Source of the DNA: Weissella minor
GTDB lineage: Bacteria > Bacillota > Bacilli > Lactobacillales > Lactobacillaceae
Assembly: GCF_001437425.1 (NCBI RefSeq)
Contig: NZ_JQCD01000011.1
Span: 1-45,025 of the forward strand
Direction of reading: 5' to 3'
DNA: 45,025 nucleotides
The notes beneath the pieces were generated by a model. That model worked only from the letters and a program-made list of their open reading frames with translations. It made no database searches and was not told the origin of the DNA. Positions 20,229-30,206 of this stretch are shown one piece after another (the first letter of the stretch is position 1; every line of letters begins with the position of its first letter). The position numbers and the translations under genes are program-made.

Positions 20229-20744
20229 TTATTCGCGGCCCCCTTTTAATTGATAAACCATATCTTCAGTTTCAAGCGTCGTCGTTTGGTCAACACCCTG
20301 CGCTTGTTTTGGTATATACACGAAACCAAATTTTTCATAAATATGGCGTGCAACTGTATTTCGCTTTTGAACGGTTAGCCATAGTTGGTCATTAGAGCTG
20401 TATGTTTCACCCCAATTAATCAGTTCATCTAACAGTGCTTGCGCTAGACCATAACCTTGGTAGTCTTTTAACACGGCAATGCCAACCTCAGCATGTGTTG
20501 GTTCCGCGAGTGATGCCGTGGCTGTCGCAATCCCATATAGGTTATCTGCATCATCAGCAACCACCAACATGACATTATTTAAAGTATTCTGTAAAGCTTC
20601 GATATTATCAGATTCACTAACCACATCGATTGTTTCAACATCTTGTGCAATACAAAATGTATCCGATTCACTTTGCAATGTTTTAAGTAAGGCTAATAGC
20701 GCAGCACTGTCTGCACCAGTTGCCAATCTAATTGCTAGTTCCAT
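20229..20744 (-). CDS. GNAT-family N-acetyltransferase
   Basis: 171 residues. The GNAT core is seen in VGIAVLKDYQGYGLAQALLD (acetyl-CoA loop, about residues 87-106) and VARHIYEKFGFVY (about 131-143). The substrate is unknown. Although it follows tsaE, the sequence is not obviously RimI. The start overlaps the tsaE 3' end by 17 bases, with GGAG at the right distance inside tsaE. Confidence 0.82.
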   Translation of the reverse strand: MELAIRLATGADSAALLALLKTLQSESDTFCIAQDVETIDVVSESDNIEALQNTLNNVMLVVADDADNLYGIATATASLAEPTHAEVGIAVLKDYQGYGLAQALLDELINWGETYSSNDQLWLTVQKRNTVARHIYEKFGFVYIPKQAQGVDQTTTLETEDMVYQLKGGRE

Positions 20745-21210
20745 ATCGTTGCTCCAAATCCATTAAAATTTTGGTTGGCTGTGCACCAACCGCATGAATA
20801 TTAATTTCACGTTGGTCTGTTTCACCTTGATCAAGGCGTGCCAAATCAATCACAAGCACTGCTTGTGGTAAATCGGCTTGAATAAATTGAGACCACTCGA
20901 CCAATGCCACACTATCTGCATTGAAATATTCAGATAAGCCTAGATCCTCAGCGCCTCCTTCTTCACCCAAACGATAGACATCCAAATGGTATAACATGAA
21001 TTGATCGGTTTGATATTCTCGAACCAAAGTGAACGTGGGACTTTTTACAGGACGCTTAATTCCTAATGCCCGTGCAAAACCTTGGGTAAAGGTCGTCTTC
21101 CCAGCCCCTAATTCACCATTTAATAAGATTGTTGTGCCTGGCAAGATAACAGCTGCCAGGTCTTCAGCTAATTTTTGAGTCGTTTCGACCGAATTACTAA
21201 TTACTTTCAT
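20728..21210 (-). CDS. tsaE: tRNA N6-threonylcarbamoyladenosine biosynthesis ATPase TsaE
   Basis: 160 residues from the ATG at 21210. This start gives MKVISNSVETTQKLAEDLA, the normal family N-terminus. An extension to 21264 begins inside the T-tract of the pta terminator and adds atypical residues. The Walker A loop GELGAGKTT is at 32-40. ATPase partner of TsaB/TsaD in making t6A on tRNA. No Shine-Dalgarno precedes the ATG; a TGATATACT extended -10 ends eight bases before it, so the mRNA is probably leaderless. First gene of the operon running to 13129. Confidence 0.93.
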   Translation of the reverse strand: MKVISNSVETTQKLAEDLAAVILPGTTILLNGELGAGKTTFTQGFARALGIKRPVKSPTFTLVREYQTDQFMLYHLDVYRLGEEGGAEDLGLSEYFNADSVALVEWSQFIQADLPQAVLVIDLARLDQGETDQREINIHAVGAQPTKILMDLEQRYGTSN

Positions 21211-21217
21211 AATTTTT

Positions 21218-21246
21218 AGTATATCATTTTTTTCAAATACAGTGTA
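21218..21246 (-). promoter_or_regulatory. Extended -10 promoter of the tsaE operon, giving a leaderless mRNA
   Basis: Minus-strand TGATATACT occupies 21226-21218, with a weak TACACT -35 17 bases further up (21246-21241). The predicted start falls at about 21211, next to the tsaE ATG at 21210. Confidence 0.55.
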
Positions 21247-21263
21247 CGATTCCAAGACAATCA

Positions 21264-21303
21264 TAAAAAGCTAGACCCTCAATCTGACGGTCTAGCTTTT
21301 TTA
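21264..21303 (-). terminator. Terminator after pta
   Basis: AAAAAGCTAGACC / GGTCTAGCTTTTT stem, ten-base loop, T-tract on the minus strand. It separates pta from the tsaE operon and is nearly symmetric. Confidence 0.9.
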
Positions 21304-21311
21304 ATTTCTTT

Positions 21312-22289
21312 TTAGTTTAATGCTTGTGCAGCTGTAATAATGGCAACCTTGTAAACATCTTCTTCATTGGCACCACGTGACAAATCTGAAATTGGCTTAG
21401 CCAAACCTTGTAGAACAGGTCCGATGGCTTCAAATCCACCCAAACGTTGGGCAATCTTGTAACCAATATTTCCTGATTGTAGATCAGGGAATACAAAGAC
21501 ATTGGCATGTCCGGCAACCTTTGAATCTGGTACCTTTGATGCACCCACTGCTTCAACAAAAGCAGCGTCAAATTGAAGTTCACCATCAATGGCAAGTTCT
21601 GGATCAAGTTCGTGTGCTAACTTTGTCGCTTCTGCAACCTTATCCACTTGTGGTGCACTGGCAGAACCCTTAGTTGAAAAACTAAGCATGGCAACCTTTG
21701 GATCGATACCAAAGACCTTAGCTGTTTCAGCAGATTGTACCGCAACTTCTGCCATCGTTTGTGCATCCAAGTCAATGTTAATGGCACAGTCAGCAAAGAC
21801 ATAACGTTCGTCACCACGTTGCATAACAAAAGCCCCAGAGATACGTGATGAACCAGGCTTTGTCTTCACAATTTGCAAAGCAGGACGCACTGTATCACCA
21901 GTTGGGTGTGTGGCACCTGAAACCATACCATCAGCAAGATCCATATAAACGAGCATTGTTCCAAAATAGTTAACGTTCTTTAACCACTTTTCAGCAGTTG
22001 AAGCATCTGTTTTACCATTACGGCGCTTAACCAATGCATCGATCATTTCTTGCAAACCAGTTGGATCATAATTTTCAGGGTCAATCACTTTGACAGCTTG
22101 CAAATCAAAGTCATTTGCTGCTGCAACTTCATTAATCGTTGCCTCATTACCAAGCAAAATTGGTTCTACTAAGGCTTCCGCAGCTAAACGCACAGCGGCA
22201 CCTTGAATACGAGGATCATCACCTTCAGGGAATACAATACGCTTACCTTGTCCCTTAATTGTTTCTGATAGTTGTTCAAAAAGTTCCAT
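21312..22289 (-). CDS. pta: Phosphate acetyltransferase
   Basis: 325 residues from the ATG at 22289, which GGGAGG precedes; a TTG five codons upstream lies within that ribosome site and is rejected. Interconverts acetyl-CoA and acetyl phosphate, part of acetate/ATP metabolism. Family elements: RIVFPEGDDPRI (about 18-29), GMVSGATHPTGDTVRP and the late PDLQSGNIGYKIAQRLGG stretch. A TGAGATAAT extended -10 near 22336 may drive it. The gene is single-function and of normal length for the short Pta class. Confidence 0.95.
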   Translation of the reverse strand: MELFEQLSETIKGQGKRIVFPEGDDPRIQGAAVRLAAEALVEPILLGNEATINEVAAANDFDLQAVKVIDPENYDPTGLQEMIDALVKRRNGKTDASTAEKWLKNVNYFGTMLVYMDLADGMVSGATHPTGDTVRPALQIVKTKPGSSRISGAFVMQRGDERYVFADCAINIDLDAQTMAEVAVQSAETAKVFGIDPKVAMLSFSTKGSASAPQVDKVAEATKLAHELDPELAIDGELQFDAAFVEAVGASKVPDSKVAGHANVFVFPDLQSGNIGYKIAQRLGGFEAIGPVLQGLAKPISDLSRGANEEDVYKVAIITAAQALN

Positions 22290-22362
22290 CTTACAGCCTC
22301 CCAAATTTAGCTTTTAATTTAACATGTTCATTATCTCACATTTGGCTTTACTTGCGCCACTA

Positions 22363-23027
22363 TCAACGCCAATTAATTGCTTGAACCTGATGTGTTTGCA
22401 AAAATTCATTCGTTTGACTAAATGGTTTTGATCCAAAAAAGCCACGATGTGCTGATAACGGACTCGGATGCGGCGCTTGTAAAATCAAATTTTCTGAACC
22501 TTGAATCAACGGTATTTTCTTCTGGGCTGCTTTTCCCCATAAAATAAAAACGACTGGTTGACTTTGTTGTGCGACCAAACGAATCACTTCATCCGTGAAC
22601 GGTTCCCAAATCAGTCCGGCATGCCCATTTGATTGCCCCGCTGGCACTGTTAAAACTGTGTTCAATAACAACACCCCTTGTTGCGCCCAAACATGCAAAT
22701 CCCCATTATCTGGTAGCGTTGTTTGCAAATCGTCTGCCAATTCTTTAAAAATATTACGCAGAGATGGCGGTAAAACAAAGTCTGCTGGCACTGAAAAGCT
22801 AAGGCCTTGTGCTTGACCAGGATTAATATATGGGTCTTGTCCGAGAATAACCACTTTCGTTTGTGACAAGGATGTTTGTTCTAAAGCCGCAAACACATTG
22901 TTACGAGCTGGATATACCGTCTGCGTTTGGTAAACTTCTGTCAAAAAATCATTTACTTGTTCAAAATATTGATTCGGTAGGGCGCGAACGAGTGGTTCTG
23001 CCCAATCTGTTTCAAAAAATCTGCCAT
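22363..23027 (-). CDS. ung: Uracil-DNA glycosylase, with an apparent -1 base frame break near the start
   Basis: Removes uracil from DNA. The open frame from a TTG at 22944 gives only 193 residues and lacks the usual N-terminus. The missing part is encoded just upstream in the same frame (FFETDWAEPLVRALPNQYF, then EQVNDFLTEVYQTQTVYP) but has no start codon. An ATG at 23027 (MADF) is joined to it if the A6 run at 23014-23019 had seven bases, which would give a normal 221-residue protein. Motif A is GQDPYINPGQAQGL, with the catalytic Asp and Tyr kept but the usual histidines replaced by Ile and Gln; the motif with catalytic His is HPSPLSAHRGFFG. The gene starts 30 bases after the terminator of the ABC transporter operon and shows no clear promoter. 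Sequencing error, real mutation or slippage are all possible. Confidence 0.85.
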
Positions 23028-23056
23028 CACATTGCTCTGCCTTTCATTGGCTTGAA

Positions 23057-23089
23057 TAAAAAAAGGTAACGTCATGATAACGTTACCTT
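23057..23089 (-). terminator. Terminator after glnQ
   Basis: AAGGTAACG / CGTTACCTT stem followed by seven T on the minus strand, 32 bases after the glnQ stop and directly upstream of ung. Confidence 0.88.
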
Positions 23090-23120
23090 CAATCTTGTCG
23101 CTTTTTAATTCATAAGTCAA

Positions 23121-23858
23121 TTACGCATTCAGAACCTTATCCAAAAAGTCCTTTGTACGTTCATGTTGCGGATGATTAAAGACATCCTCTGGCTTACCTT
23201 GCTCATTAATGAGTCCATCAGCAAAGAAAACCACACGATCAGCAACTTGCTTGGCAAAGCCCATTTCATGAGTAACGACAATCATCGTCATCCCATCTTT
23301 GGCCAAATCCTTCATAACTTGCAAAACATCCCCAACCATTTCAGGGTCAAGCGCAGAAGTTGGTTCGTCAAACAACATAATCTTAGGATTCATTTCCAAG
23401 GCACGCGCAATCGCAACACGTTGCTTTTGTCCACCAGACAAAGTTGTTGGCTTCACGTCAGCTTTATCACGTAGACCCACACGATCTAACAACTCCAACG
23501 CTTTCGCTTCTGCTTCATCCTTAGAATATTTACCGAGTTCAACCGGCGCCAAAGTCATATTTTCCAAAACCGTTAGATGTGGGAAAAGATTAAAGTGTTG
23601 GAACACCATCCCAATCGTCTCACGTGTTTTATCGATATTTGTTTTTGAATCACTCACGTCCCAGCCATTAATCACGATTTTACCTGAATCGGTATCTTCT
23701 AAATGGTTTAATGTACGGAGAAATGTTGACTTTCCAGACCCTGAAGGTCCAATCATTACGACAACTTCACCTTCTTGGACTTCTAAGTCGATTCCTTTTA
23801 AGACTTCATTTGAGCCATAGCTTTTGTGTACATCTTTTACATCAACAATCGCTGCCAT
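23121..23858 (-). CDS. glnQ: Polar amino-acid (glutamine-type) ABC transporter ATPase
   Basis: 245 residues. Walker [10 protein letters not shown] (about 37-45), signature LSGGQKQR, Walker [15 protein letters not shown] and the switch histidine in VVTHEMG are all present. Energises uptake through the fused permease encoded just upstream; the stop/start codons overlap by one base (TAATG). The family transports glutamine or other polar amino acids; specificity cannot be fixed from the ATPase. Confidence 0.93.
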   Translation of the reverse strand: MAAIVDVKDVHKSYGSNEVLKGIDLEVQEGEVVVMIGPSGSGKSTFLRTLNHLEDTDSGKIVINGWDVSDSKTNIDKTRETIGMVFQHFNLFPHLTVLENMTLAPVELGKYSKDEAEAKALELLDRVGLRDKADVKPTTLSGGQKQRVAIARALEMNPKIMLFDEPTSALDPEMVGDVLQVMKDLAKDGMTMIVVTHEMGFAKQVADRVVFFADGLINEQGKPEDVFNHPQHERTKDFLDKVLNA

Positions 23859-25312
23859 TACTTAATCCTCTTTTCCATCCAATTTGAAAGCCAAGTTAGT
23901 AGCGTAATTACTATCAAGTACATTGCACCAATAATCAACCATACGCGGAATCCTTGTAGGTTACGGGCAATAATCAACGTTCCTGTTTGTGTCAATTCAA
24001 TAATACCAATTGCTGACAAGATTGACGTGTCCTTCAATGTGATAATGAATTGGTTAATGAAACTTGGAATTGTCAAACGAATTCCTTGTGGCATCACAAC
24101 TTTACGCATTGCCTTACCATATGGCATTCCAAGTGAACGTGCTGCTTCAAGCTGTCCCTTATCAACTGATAAGAAACCACCCTTAACGAATGAAGCGATA
24201 TAAGCCCCTTCATTCAAGACCAAAGTAATCACACCTGCTGTAAACGCTGGGATTTTACTTCCTGTCAAATTAGGTAATCCGATATAGATAAAGAATGCCA
24301 AAACTAGCATTGGTAGTCCACGGAATAAGTAGATAATACTTGTTGAGATACCACGCATAATCTTGCTTGGCATCACACCCATTACTGCTAATAACATACC
24401 CCAGATTGATGCTAAGATAATTCCAATCAATGTCAATTGAATCGTCTTAAACAATCCATCCAACAAAGCTGACTTATTTTCTTTCAAAATATTCCAGATA
24501 GTTGGCTTAGCTGCCGCTTCATTAGCCGCATTCTTTTTGTAATTATAACTATTGTCGCCTAAGTAATTTTGAACAATTTTGTCATACTCACCAGACTTAA
24601 CTAATTTGTCATAACCTTTATCAAAACTCTTAAGTAACTCAGCGTTAGCACCCTTCTTAACCCCGAAACCATAACCACCAGTGTTAACTGGCTTCGTGAT
24701 AATATTCATATCAGTTCCTTGATTAATCGCATAGGCCATAACCGGCTGATCTTCAAACGCCGCAACTGTGTTTCCCACCTTAACGTCGTTATACATTGTG
24801 TTTGAATCATTAAAGAATGACAACTTTAAATCATATTCTTTAGCAATGCTTTGCGCGTATTGTGCACCGGCAGTTCCAGTTTTAACCGCAACCTTCTTAC
24901 CTTTTAAATCATCTAAAGACTTATTGTCTTTATCTTTGCCATTAACCGCAATGACCACACCTGTTTTGTAGTATGGCACACTGAAATCAAATGACTTCTC
25001 ACGTTCAGGTGTAATTGACATTCCAGCCAACAAACCATCCACTTGCCCAGCTTGGATGGCTTGAACACCCGCGTTAAAGCTCATTGGCTTCAAAGTATAG
25101 GTGAAACCTTCTTCCTTTGAAATCGCCTTTAACATGTCCATATCAATTCCACGGTATTCACCATCTTTATCTTGAAACTCAAATGGTGGATACGTTGTAT
25201 CCGTTGCAATTGTGTAATGCGGCTTATCAGCAGCAAAACTTGTCGTTCCCCCGACAAACATCCCAAACATTAAAACGATCAACGTTAAAATGCTTTTTAG
25301 CCATTTATTCAT
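23858..25312 (-). CDS. Fused substrate-binding protein and permease of a glutamine-type ABC transporter
   Basis: 484 residues. A signal sequence with predicted cleavage after SFA (about 27), one periplasmic-type solute-binding domain (about 30-255, including the [11 protein letters not shown] start and [13 protein letters not shown]), then a permease domain with about five membrane spans (280-484) and the EAA loop [21 protein letters not shown]. The fusion resembles GlnPH-type transporters of lactic acid bacteria, but only one binding domain is present. Transcribed with glnQ. Likely glutamine, glutamate or another polar amino acid. Confidence 0.92.
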   Translation of the reverse strand: MNKWLKSILTLIVLMFGMFVGGTTSFAADKPHYTIATDTTYPPFEFQDKDGEYRGIDMDMLKAISKEEGFTYTLKPMSFNAGVQAIQAGQVDGLLAGMSITPEREKSFDFSVPYYKTGVVIAVNGKDKDNKSLDDLKGKKVAVKTGTAGAQYAQSIAKEYDLKLSFFNDSNTMYNDVKVGNTVAAFEDQPVMAYAINQGTDMNIITKPVNTGGYGFGVKKGANAELLKSFDKGYDKLVKSGEYDKIVQNYLGDNSYNYKKNAANEAAAKPTIWNILKENKSALLDGLFKTIQLTLIGIILASIWGMLLAVMGVMPSKIMRGISTSIIYLFRGLPMLVLAFFIYIGLPNLTGSKIPAFTAGVITLVLNEGAYIASFVKGGFLSVDKGQLEAARSLGMPYGKAMRKVVMPQGIRLTIPSFINQFIITLKDTSILSAIGIIELTQTGTLIIARNLQGFRVWLIIGAMYLIVITLLTWLSNWMEKRIK

Positions 25313-25363
25313 GACAATTCCTCCAACTCCAAAATCAAATGTAAATTCATTTCTTAGATAAGC

Positions 25364-25392
25364 ATACTAGACCATTTTCATTTCGCGTTAAA
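25364..25392 (-). promoter_or_regulatory. Possible promoter of the glutamine-type transporter
   Basis: Minus-strand TTTAAC (25392-25387), 17 bases, TAGTAT (25369-25364). Only four of six bases match in each box. It is the best candidate in the gap 25313-25413. Confidence 0.4.
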
Positions 25393-25413
25393 TCATGTCA
25401 GGTTTTCTTACAT

Positions 25414-25443
25414 AAAAAAAGAACTACTTTTCAGTAGTCCTTT
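25414..25443 (-). terminator. Terminator after smpB
   Basis: GGACTACT / AGTAGTTC stem with a GAAAA-like loop and seven T on the minus strand, directly after the smpB stop codon. Confidence 0.88.
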
Positions 25444-25448
25444 AAAAT

Positions 25449-25913
25449 TTAGCGCTTCATCGCCCGTTGTAAATCACGTTCTTGATCACGACGTTTTAAC
25501 GTTTCACGCTTATCATAATTATGTTTTCCAGTCGCAATGCCAATTAACACTTTGGCAAAACCACGTTTAATATAAACTTTGAGCGGGATAACCGTCTTCC
25601 CTTTTTGCGACACTGCTTCAGCTAACTGATTAATTTGTTGCTTATGCAACAACAAACGCCGTGATCGTAAAGGTTCATGATTGAACTGATTGCCTTGCTC
25701 AAATGGACTGATGTTCACGTTCTCTAACCACGCTTGGTTCTGACGAATTTGCACAAAGCCATCGGCAATCGTAATTCGTCCGGCGCGAATCGACTTAATT
25801 TCAGTTCCAGTCAACTCAATCCCCGCTTCCATCGTCTCACCAATATTATAATCATGGCGAGCTTTACGATTGGTTGCAAGCGCATCATTAACGACTTTCT
25901 TCTTTTTGGGCAT
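25449..25913 (-). CDS. smpB: SsrA-binding protein SmpB
   Basis: 154 residues. Brings tmRNA to stalled ribosomes. The family core is clear: [21 protein letters not shown] is its start (about 16-36), followed by the [14 protein letters not shown] strand, [13 protein letters not shown] and the basic C-terminal tail [14 protein letters not shown] that enters the mRNA channel. It lies 24 bases after rnr. rnr-smpB is a common pair because RNase R acts with SmpB-tmRNA in degrading faulty mRNAs. tmRNA itself is not in the window. Confidence 0.95.
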   Translation of the reverse strand: MPKKKKVVNDALATNRKARHDYNIGETMEAGIELTGTEIKSIRAGRITIADGFVQIRQNQAWLENVNISPFEQGNQFNHEPLRSRRLLLHKQQINQLAEAVSQKGKTVIPLKVYIKRGFAKVLIGIATGKHNYDKRETLKRRDQERDLQRAMKR

Positions 25914-25937
25914 ATTATCCCTCCCATAAATTAAAAA

Positions 25938-28283
25938 TTATTTATGTTGTTGACGCCGCTTTTGATCCTGCTTGGGCGCACGATGGTCCGTTGGTTGCCC
26001 CTTTTTGGGATTCTTATCACCTTGGCGACTGCGATTATGTTGGTTCGGCTTTTTACCGCCCTTACCACCTTTACCGCCACGACCACCAAAAGCACCCTTA
26101 CGGTCATCAGCGACCTTAATATCGGTAATTGGTGCCGCCGCTGGGTCAACCAAAATGAAGTCTAAGGCACTTTGTTCCTTATCCACACGAATCAACTTTA
26201 CGCGGACCGGTTGACCGATTTGATAGATATGATGGAAACGTTGACCAATCAAGGCCATATGTGATTCATCATAATTATAATAATCATCAGTCAAGTTAGA
26301 GGTGTGAATTAGGCCTTCAACGGTATTTTCAAGTGATACGAACATACCGAATTTAAGTACACCGTTAACCACGGCATCAAACTCTTGACCAACCTTATCT
26401 TCCATGAATTGGGCTTTCTTCATGGCATCTGTATCACGTTCAGTATCAACGGCACGACGTTCACGCACAGACGTATCTTCTGCAATCACAGGCAAATCAT
26501 CACGATAACGTGCTTGCGCCTCGTTACCAAGACCAGCTTGTTCATACCATTTAATCAAACGGTGCACTGTCAAATCGGGGTAACGACGAATTGGTGATGT
26601 AAAGTGCGTATAGTAATCTGCACCGATTCCAAAGTGTCCCAATGGTTGGTCAGAATACTTCGCTTGTTGCATTGAACGCAACATCATCGTTGAAACCATC
26701 TGCTCTTCTGGCTTACCTGCAAAGTACTTATGAATATTTTGCAAGTCAGCTGGCTTGATATGCTCAGGATCAGCCTTAACAGGGCATCCTAATGCCTTCA
26801 CAAAGTCTAAGAATTTACTTACACGCTCGCTATCTGGCGCCTCATGAATACGATATAAGAATGGAACCTTTGCTAAATCAAAATGCATCGCTACCGTTTC
26901 ATTGGCTGCTAACATAAATGATTCAATAATGCGTTCTGACGTACCACGTTCACGCAGTTCAATGTCAGTTGGCTTACCTTCTGGATCCACAATAATTTTA
27001 GCTTCAGGTGCTTCAAATTCAATCGCACCACGTTCTTGACGCTTTTGCGACAAGGCGTTATGCAAAAGTTGCATATCTTCAAACATCGGAACTAATTCGC
27101 GATATTCTTCACGCGTCTCCTCATCTCCGTCAAGAATGGCGTTAACACCTTTATAAGTCATACGCGCATGTGAACGCATCACAGACTTATGCAAACGATG
27201 GTTAACCAATGTTCCATCTGGCGTGAATTCCATTTCAGCAGACATGGCCAAACGTTCCACACCTTCATTTAATGAAGCAATACCATTCGAAATATTACGC
27301 GGTAGCATTGGAATCACGCGGTCTGTTAGATAAACAGATGTGCCCCGCTTATAAGCTTCTTGATCTAATGGTGTTCCTTCTGGCACATAGTGGGAAACAT
27401 CCGCAATATGCACACCAAGATGGAAATTACCATTATCCAAACGCCAAACAGTTACAGCATCATCCAAGTCCTTTGATTCAATTGAATCAATCGTAACCAA
27501 AGATTGATCCGTAACATCTTCACGTCCTTCACGTTCTTCATCCAAAACATGATCAGGAATCGCTTCCGCTTGTTCTAAGACGTCTTCAGGGAAAACGTGC
27601 GGTACATCATGATTATAAACAATTTGCAAGATGTCCACACCAGGTGCATCCTTGAAACCAATTTTCTGTACGATGGTACCCGTCATTTGCTTAGGTGTAT
27701 TCAAACTTGGGTAATCTTCAATGGTCGCCACAACGACTTCACCATCTTCAGCAACCATCCCACCTTCTTTAACCAAGAAGTCGTATGTCGCAAACTTTTT
27801 ATCAGTTAGCACAATTTGACCAATAAAGCCGGCATATTCTGAACCAAGTTTGAATTCACCAACCATTTGTTCACGTGAACGGTGCATGATTTCAATCACT
27901 TGTCCTTCAGGACCACGATTGCCATCACCCTTATTTAAAATTTTTACGCGAACTTGATCTCCTTGTAACGCAAACAATGTATTGTCAGGATTTACAAAAA
28001 TATCATCTGCATTGTCATCATATCGAATAAATCCAAAGCCACGTTCGTTTGCTCTAAATTCGCCGATTACGCCTTCTTTATCGGCATTATATTGAAACGC
28101 TCCAGCGTCGTTTACTTTAACTTTTTCAACACGTTCTAGCGCAGCAAGCGCTTGAACGACTTTCGTAAAGGCATTATCATCTGGCAAGCGTAGGCCATCC
28201 ACAAGGGTTTGAGCCGGGAATGCTTGCGCAGAATTAGCCTTCAAAAAACCATATAATTGGTCTTGTAAATTATTTTCTGCCAT
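25938..28283 (-). CDS. rnr: Ribonuclease R
   Basis: 781 residues. 3'-5' exoribonuclease of the RNB family. An N-terminal helix-turn-helix-like region (1-60) and cold-shock domains are followed by the RNB catalytic core, with aspartates in TIDSIESKDLDDAVTV (about 273-288), then an S1 domain (GQEFDAVVNGVLKFGMFVSL). The last 60 residues are glycine- and lysine-rich and unstructured (GGRGGKGGKGGKK, then many K/R/Q/H), a basic RNA-binding tail. A terminator hairpin (28332-28367) lies between secG and this gene, so rnr-smpB may be expressed by read-through. Confidence 0.95.
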   Translation of the reverse strand: MAENNLQDQLYGFLKANSAQAFPAQTLVDGLRLPDDNAFTKVVQALAALERVEKVKVNDAGAFQYNADKEGVIGEFRANERGFGFIRYDDNADDIFVNPDNTLFALQGDQVRVKILNKGDGNRGPEGQVIEIMHRSREQMVGEFKLGSEYAGFIGQIVLTDKKFATYDFLVKEGGMVAEDGEVVVATIEDYPSLNTPKQMTGTIVQKIGFKDAPGVDILQIVYNHDVPHVFPEDVLEQAEAIPDHVLDEEREGREDVTDQSLVTIDSIESKDLDDAVTVWRLDNGNFHLGVHIADVSHYVPEGTPLDQEAYKRGTSVYLTDRVIPMLPRNISNGIASLNEGVERLAMSAEMEFTPDGTLVNHRLHKSVMRSHARMTYKGVNAILDGDEETREEYRELVPMFEDMQLLHNALSQKRQERGAIEFEAPEAKIIVDPEGKPTDIELRERGTSERIIESFMLAANETVAMHFDLAKVPFLYRIHEAPDSERVSKFLDFVKALGCPVKADPEHIKPADLQNIHKYFAGKPEEQMVSTMMLRSMQQAKYSDQPLGHFGIGADYYTHFTSPIRRYPDLTVHRLIKWYEQAGLGNEAQARYRDDLPVIAEDTSVRERRAVDTERDTDAMKKAQFMEDKVGQEFDAVVNGVLKFGMFVSLENTVEGLIHTSNLTDDYYNYDESHMALIGQRFHHIYQIGQPVRVKLIRVDKEQSALDFILVDPAAAPITDIKVADDRKGAFGGRGGKGGKGGKKPNQHNRSRQGDKNPKKGQPTDHRAPKQDQKRRQQHK

Positions 28284-28331
28284 GTATTTCTCTCTTTTCT
28301 ATTTAAAACTTGAATTTCATTTGTATTCTAA

Positions 28332-28367
28332 TAAAGACCTCCCGCAAAAAATTACGAGAGGTCTTTA
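28332..28367 (-). terminator. Terminator between secG and rnr
   Basis: AAAGACCTCTCG / CGGGAGGTCTTT stem with one G-U pair and a loop of about 11 bases on the minus strand, ending in TTTATTAG. The T-tract is short, so it may only partly stop transcription into rnr. Confidence 0.75.
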
Positions 28368-28378
28368 AGATAATTGGT

Positions 28379-28615
28379 TTAGTGTGATGATAGATAGACT
28401 AGCGCCAAACCTAAAATAAACCAAATTGCACCCAAGATTGCCGTAATTCGTTGCATAACGGCTTCAAAACCACGGGCCTTCTGTGTTGCAAATAAATCAC
28501 CTGCGCCACCAGATAGTGCTGATAAAGCATCTTGTTGTTTTGATGGTTGCATCAAGACAGTCACAATCAACAAAAATCCAACAACAATCATTGCAATTAA
28601 CAACATATTATACAT
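28379..28615 (-). CDS. secG: Preprotein translocase subunit SecG
   Basis: 78 residues with two membrane helices (about 2-21 and 55-75) separated by the typical short loop: MQPSKQQDALSALSGGAGDLF (about 22-42). Auxiliary subunit of the SecYEG channel. The ATG follows ACGGAGGCG. secG upstream of rnr and smpB is a standard Firmicutes arrangement. Confidence 0.93.
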   Translation of the reverse strand: MYNMLLIAMIVVGFLLIVTVLMQPSKQQDALSALSGGAGDLFATQKARGFEAVMQRITAILGAIWFILGLALVYLSSH

Positions 28616-28669
28616 AATTGGCGCCTCCGTTTTCTTAATACTCGCTATCTTTATTAAATATACTAACCT

Positions 28670-28698
28670 AGAATAGCATAATTAGACCAATAACTCAA
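28670..28698 (-). promoter_or_regulatory. Promoter of secG
   Basis: Minus-strand TTGAGT (28698-28693), 17-base spacer, TATTCT (28675-28670) with a TG one base upstream (extended -10). The start would be about 48 bases before the secG ATG. Confidence 0.6.
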
Positions 28699-28712
28699 CT
28701 AAGCACCATCAA

Positions 28713-28750
28713 TAAAAAAAGACTGAGATTATATATAATCTCAGTCTTTC
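28713..28750 (-). terminator. Terminator after eno
   Basis: AAAGACTGAGATTATA / TATAATCTCAGTCTTT, an almost perfect palindrome followed by T-rich sequence on the minus strand, 13 bases after the eno stop codon. Confidence 0.9.
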
Positions 28751-28762
28751 AATTAATTTTAA

Positions 28763-30133
<1,371 letters not shown>

Positions 30134-30206
30134 CTATATTTTAGATCCTTACATTGCTTATTGTAACATATATCACGAAGTCTGCATAGAAAAGACCTTT
30201 TTGCCT

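Noticed and set aside
23163-23820. Plus-strand open frames opposite glnQ and similar ones opposite glpF, glmM, carB and others
   Set aside because: Antisense shadows of well-supported genes; they lack ribosome sites and known-protein character.
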